Source: JAJDXO01 sp965213765
GTDB taxonomy: Bacteria > Pseudomonadota > Alphaproteobacteria > Rhodospirillales > UBA2165
NCBI GenBank assembly: GCA_965213765.1
Contig: OZ243926.1
Coordinates: 3,596,001-3,660,000 of the forward strand
Direction: 5' to 3'
DNA: 64,000 bases
The position numbers and the translations under genes were made by a program. Of this stretch, positions 61,773 through 64,000 are shown in pieces (position 1 is the stretch's first letter; each line of letters opens with the position of its first letter). The notes beneath the pieces were generated by a model. It did not search any database and was not told the origin of the DNA. It saw only the letters and a list, made by a program, of their open reading frames with translations.

Positions 61773-62803
61773 CCGAGGCTGCAACCAGTGACGGCACGGC
61801 CCTCCTGAAGGTCACCAACCTCAAGACGCACTTTCCCATTCGCAAGGGCCTTCTGTCGCACGTGACCGGGCAAGTTTACGCGGTCGACGGTGTTTCGTTC
61901 GAGATCAAGCGAGGTGAGACCTTCGGGCTGGTGGGTGAAAGCGGTTGCGGAAAAACGACCGTGGGAAAGACCGTTCTCCGGCTGATCGAACCCACGGAGG
62001 GCAGCCTCGAGTTTGAAGGGCGCGACATAATTCACATTACCAAGGAAGAAATGCGGCAGCTGCGCCAACGGATGCAGATCATCTATCAGGATCCGTATTC
62101 ATCGCTCAATCCGCGGATGAAGGCCGCCGATATCGTCGGCGAGCCGCTGAAAGTTCACAATATCGTTTCCGGCAGCGCATTACGTGAACGCGTGGAGGGG
62201 CTATTCGAGCGGGTAGGCCTGCGGCCCGACCAATTGGACAATTACCCCCATCAATTCTCGGGCGGACAACGCCAACGAATTGGCATCGCGCGCGCATTGG
62301 CACTCAGTCCCAGCCTCATCGTCGGCGACGAACCGGTATCGGCACTGGACGTTTCCATCCAGGCACAGGTCATCAATCTGCTGATGGATCTGCAGGAAGA
62401 TTACGATCTGTCCTACCTGTTCATCGCCCACGACCTTGCCGTGGTCGAGCATATCAGCCAACGAATTGGCGTCATGTATCTCGGACGCATCGTTGAGTTG
62501 ACGGACAAGCGGACACTGTTCGCAAATCCGCTGCATCCGTATAGCGAGGCGTTGCTCTCAGCGGTGCCAATTCCTGATCCTGGGGTAACCCGCGATGACC
62601 GGGTTATTTTGACCGGCGATGTGCCGAGCCCGATCAACCCTCCCGAGGGCTGTCACTTCCATGCCCGCTGTCCCTATGCGACCGAAAGATGCCGGATGGA
62701 ATCCCCGAGCCTCAAGGAAGTGGAACCGGAACATTGGGTATCGTGCCACCTGCACGAGGGAAATGTAGCGGACCCGACAGAATCACAACCTGAACGGATT
62801 TAA
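61769..62803 (+). CDS. Dipeptide/oligopeptide-type ABC transporter ATPase, DppF-like
   Basis: 344 residues, overlapping the previous gene by ATGA. Walker A GESGCGKTTVGKTVL near residue 55, signature HQFSGGQRQRIGIARALALS near 165, Walker B SLIVGDEPVSALDVSIQ, His switch FIAHDLAVVEHI. C-terminal extension PEGCHFHARCPYATERCR mirrors that of its partner. Its TAA stop (62801-62803) lies inside the left end of an inverted-repeat element. Confidence 0.9.
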   Translation: MTEAATSDGTALLKVTNLKTHFPIRKGLLSHVTGQVYAVDGVSFEIKRGETFGLVGESGCGKTTVGKTVLRLIEPTEGSLEFEGRDIIHITKEEMRQLRQRMQIIYQDPYSSLNPRMKAADIVGEPLKVHNIVSGSALRERVEGLFERVGLRPDQLDNYPHQFSGGQRQRIGIARALALSPSLIVGDEPVSALDVSIQAQVINLLMDLQEDYDLSYLFIAHDLAVVEHISQRIGVMYLGRIVELTDKRTLFANPLHPYSEALLSAVPIPDPGVTRDDRVILTGDVPSPINPPEGCHFHARCPYATERCRMESPSLKEVEPEHWVSCHLHEGNVADPTESQPERI

Positions 62804-63071
62804 CCCGCATTTCTCACCAGGGTCATGGTCTGCGCGGCGCTGTCTGGTCGGCGGAGCAGGAGAGGCGCGCCGCGCGATGCGGTGACATCGGGCAAGCGCC
62901 TCGACGCACGCTGTCGACCAGAGAGCGCCGCCCTTCGGGTCGCGCCCCGGCGCCCGCCCGCGGCGTCGCGGCCCTCAACCGTAGTCGCCGCTACGCTTTT
63001 CGGGCCGCTCCTGGCGGATCGGCCGCCTGGACGCGACGCAGGCCGTGACCCTGGTGAGAAATACGGGTTAA
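62800..63071. repeat. 272-bp non-coding element with 35-bp inverted ends
   Basis: Left end 62800-62834 and right end 63037-63071 are inverted copies, 32 of 35 positions identical (both begin TTAACCC, then TATTTCTCACCAGG-type sequence). The interior is GC-rich and holds no supported gene. The shape is that of a MITE or an IS relic reduced to its ends. It is inserted at the dppF stop codon. Confidence 0.72.
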
Positions 63072-63101
63072 GCTCGGTTCTCCAAATGGAGGGATGAACC
63101 C

Positions 63102-63466
63102 ATGAGCAACCCTCGCAGCCCGCTGAGTGGGGCTCGACACCGCCCGACCCAACGGAAGATGCCCAGCGGCAGAGATGACGAAGAGGCACTGACGGCTGCG
63201 ATCATCCGCTTGGCCAGTCAGTACGGCCGTTACGGCTATCGACGCATCACCGCTCTGTTGAGAGCCGAAGGCCGGCATGTGAATGTCAAGCGGGTGCAGC
63301 GCATCTGGCGGCGGGAGGGGCTGAAAGTCCCAAAGAAGCAACCGAAGCGGGGCCGGTTATGGCTCAACGACGGGTCCTGCATCCGTCGCAGGCCGTGCTG
63401 GCCCAACCATGTCCGGTCCTATGACTTCGTCATGGACCGCACCCAAGATGGAAGAAAGTTCCGTAT
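63102..63466 (+). pseudogene. IS3-family OrfB transposase N-terminal relic
   Basis: The frame reads HRPTQRKMPSGRDDEEALTA, AIIRLASQYGRYGYRRITAL LRAEG, VKRVQRIWRREGLKVPKKQP and GSCIRRRPCWPNHVRSYDFV, the start of IS3 OrfB up to the first catalytic Asp (SYDFVMDRTQDG). After DGRKFRM the similarity stops. It is a different IS3 copy from that at 57680-57907, or the other end of a similar one. Confidence 0.75.
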
Positions 63467-63553
63467 GCGATGGCGCCGCATTACAACACCACCCGGCCGC
63501 ACAGATCGCTCCGATACGGACCGCCGGCCCCGGAAACCGTCTTGCCGAACATT

Positions 63554-63595
63554 GAAGGGCCGACCTACGCTGTCGATAGGCTACGTCGGCCCTTC
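63554..63595. repeat. Strong hairpin sequence
   Basis: GAAGGGCCGAC (63554-63564) and GTCGGCCCTTC (63585-63595) are perfect reverse complements with a 20-nt spacer that itself contains paired CTA/TAG-type bases. No T-run follows. It lies between an IS3 relic and the sulfotransferase-like gene and may be a terminus of a lost element. Confidence 0.5.
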
Positions 63596-63688
63596 AACTC
63601 AATCCGCGTCCAACTCTCTCATACGCAGTGGACCGCTTAACGGGGGCAGACCACTCCTCCGTATTCCTCTACAATTTCCGCAACGATA

Positions 63689-63805
63689 ATGCTCAGGAAG
63701 GCCGGCCCGGCGGCCGGCGACGTCCATTTCATGTTCCGCGCGTACCGCTATGCCGAGGACAGCCCCGAGATCGGCGGCCGGCTCGACGGTCAATTGGGAG
63801 TTTAA
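63689..63805 (+). other. Short C-terminal-like open frame before the sulfotransferase gene
   Basis: A 38-codon frame from ATG 63689 (LRKAGPAAGDVHFMFRAYRY, AEDSPEIGGRLDGQLGV) ends 3 nt before the next ATG. It is protein-like and closely spaced, so it may be the tail of a truncated gene that preceded the next one in an operon. Family not recognised. Confidence 0.3.
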
Positions 63806-63807
63806 CG

Positions 63808-64000
63808 ATGCGCTATCTGCAACGCGGCCTCACCCACTACGACAAGGACCGGGCAACGCCGGGCTTCACCATCTTTACGCCGTTGCGCGGCGACAGCGTG
63901 ACCTACCTGGTGAACATGGCCGGCGAAGCGGTCCATGAATGGAAGCACCACGCCGGCCCCACCAACTACGGTTACCTGCTGCCCAACGGTAATCTGCTGA
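63808..64000 (+). CDS. Arylsulfotransferase-family (ASST-like) protein, 3' end outside window
   Basis: 64 codons are visible from ATG 63808, with GGGAG 7 nt upstream. The sequence RYLQRGLTHYDKDRATPGFT, IFTPLRGDSVTYLVNMAGEA VHEWKHH and GPTNYGYLLPNGNLL matches the start of aryl-sulfate sulfotransferase beta-propellers (the VHEW and LLPNGNLL blade motifs). No signal peptide is visible, whereas the classical enzyme is periplasmic. The rest of the gene is needed to confirm. Confidence 0.65.
   Translation, partial: MRYLQRGLTHYDKDRATPGFTIFTPLRGDSVTYLVNMAGEAVHEWKHHAGPTNYGYLLPNGNLL

Noticed and set aside
1..64000. CRISPR array, rRNA or tRNA genes
   Set aside because: No regularly spaced repeats, rRNA-like blocks or cloverleaf sequences were recognised by eye; a tRNAscan or CRISPR search would be needed for certainty.

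Overview
The window is GC-rich DNA with alphaproteobacterial character, most like a marine or soil Rhodospirillales-type chromosome. The inference rests on the gene content: many solute-receptor transporters (two TctCAB sets, one DctPQM TRAP set, two TAXI receptors, one branched-chain/urea-type ABC set, Dpp-type ATPases), CaiB-type CoA transferase, LLM flavin enzyme, Rieske oxygenase and TauE. No rRNA, tRNA or CRISPR array was recognised by eye. Almost every operon has its own regulator (TetR, LuxR, MarR, IclR), which suggests a chain of separately acquired catabolic modules.

Layout. 1-7981: the 3' part of a sulfatase, a TetR regulator and a complete beta-oxidation set (acyl-CoA synthetase, acyl-CoA dehydrogenase, hydratase/dehydrogenase, AMACR-like CoA racemase/transferase). 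8173-14303: a small integrase-led island with a HipA-like kinase carrying an extra N-terminal regulator-like domain, and a SIR2-domain protein of the anti-phage type. 14304-17224: a gene graveyard with a broken membrane gene (one in-frame TGA), a truncated DEAD-box helicase, a monooxygenase tail and half a glutathione transferase. 17337-24214: LuxR regulator, amidase and a urea/amide-type ABC importer whose second permease is fused to its ATPase.

24287-38264: an IS1595 relic and a 94-bp repeat, then TctCAB with a translationally coupled phosphoesterase, MarR, TetR with DctPQM, and, divergent from it across a long perfect palindrome, an unfamiliar set: SnoaL-fold protein, 85-aa protein, nitroreductase-like 443-aa protein, aldehyde dehydrogenase and TauE sulfite exporter. 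This last set is the best candidate for an undescribed pathway. 38373-48545: HigBA toxin-antitoxin, an orphan TAXI receptor with a clear terminator, a ZIP metal transporter, collapsed IS21, IS6 and IS1182 relics, a lower-GC pair (LLM monooxygenase and maleate isomerase-like enzyme), the second inverted copy of the 94-bp repeat, an apparently intact IS5-family element, a frameshifted epimerase and a dihydroxyphthalate decarboxylase-like enzyme.

48581-55549: TctCAB and IclR facing a cupin, Rieske oxygenase and TAXI receptor, with two near-identical palindromes exactly 60 bp apart between them. 55835-64000: IS relics, a PLP aminotransferase, a MetE-fold protein, an ACMSD-like amidohydrolase, a broken dipeptide-type permease followed by two intact ATPases, a 272-bp element with 35-bp inverted ends placed on the last ATPase's stop codon, and the start of an arylsulfotransferase-like gene.

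The common logic is uptake of organic acids, amides, peptides or (by inference) sulfonated compounds by receptor-dependent transporters, followed by local oxygenase, decarboxylase, dehydrogenase or CoA chemistry. All functions are read from motifs and context only; no database search was possible.
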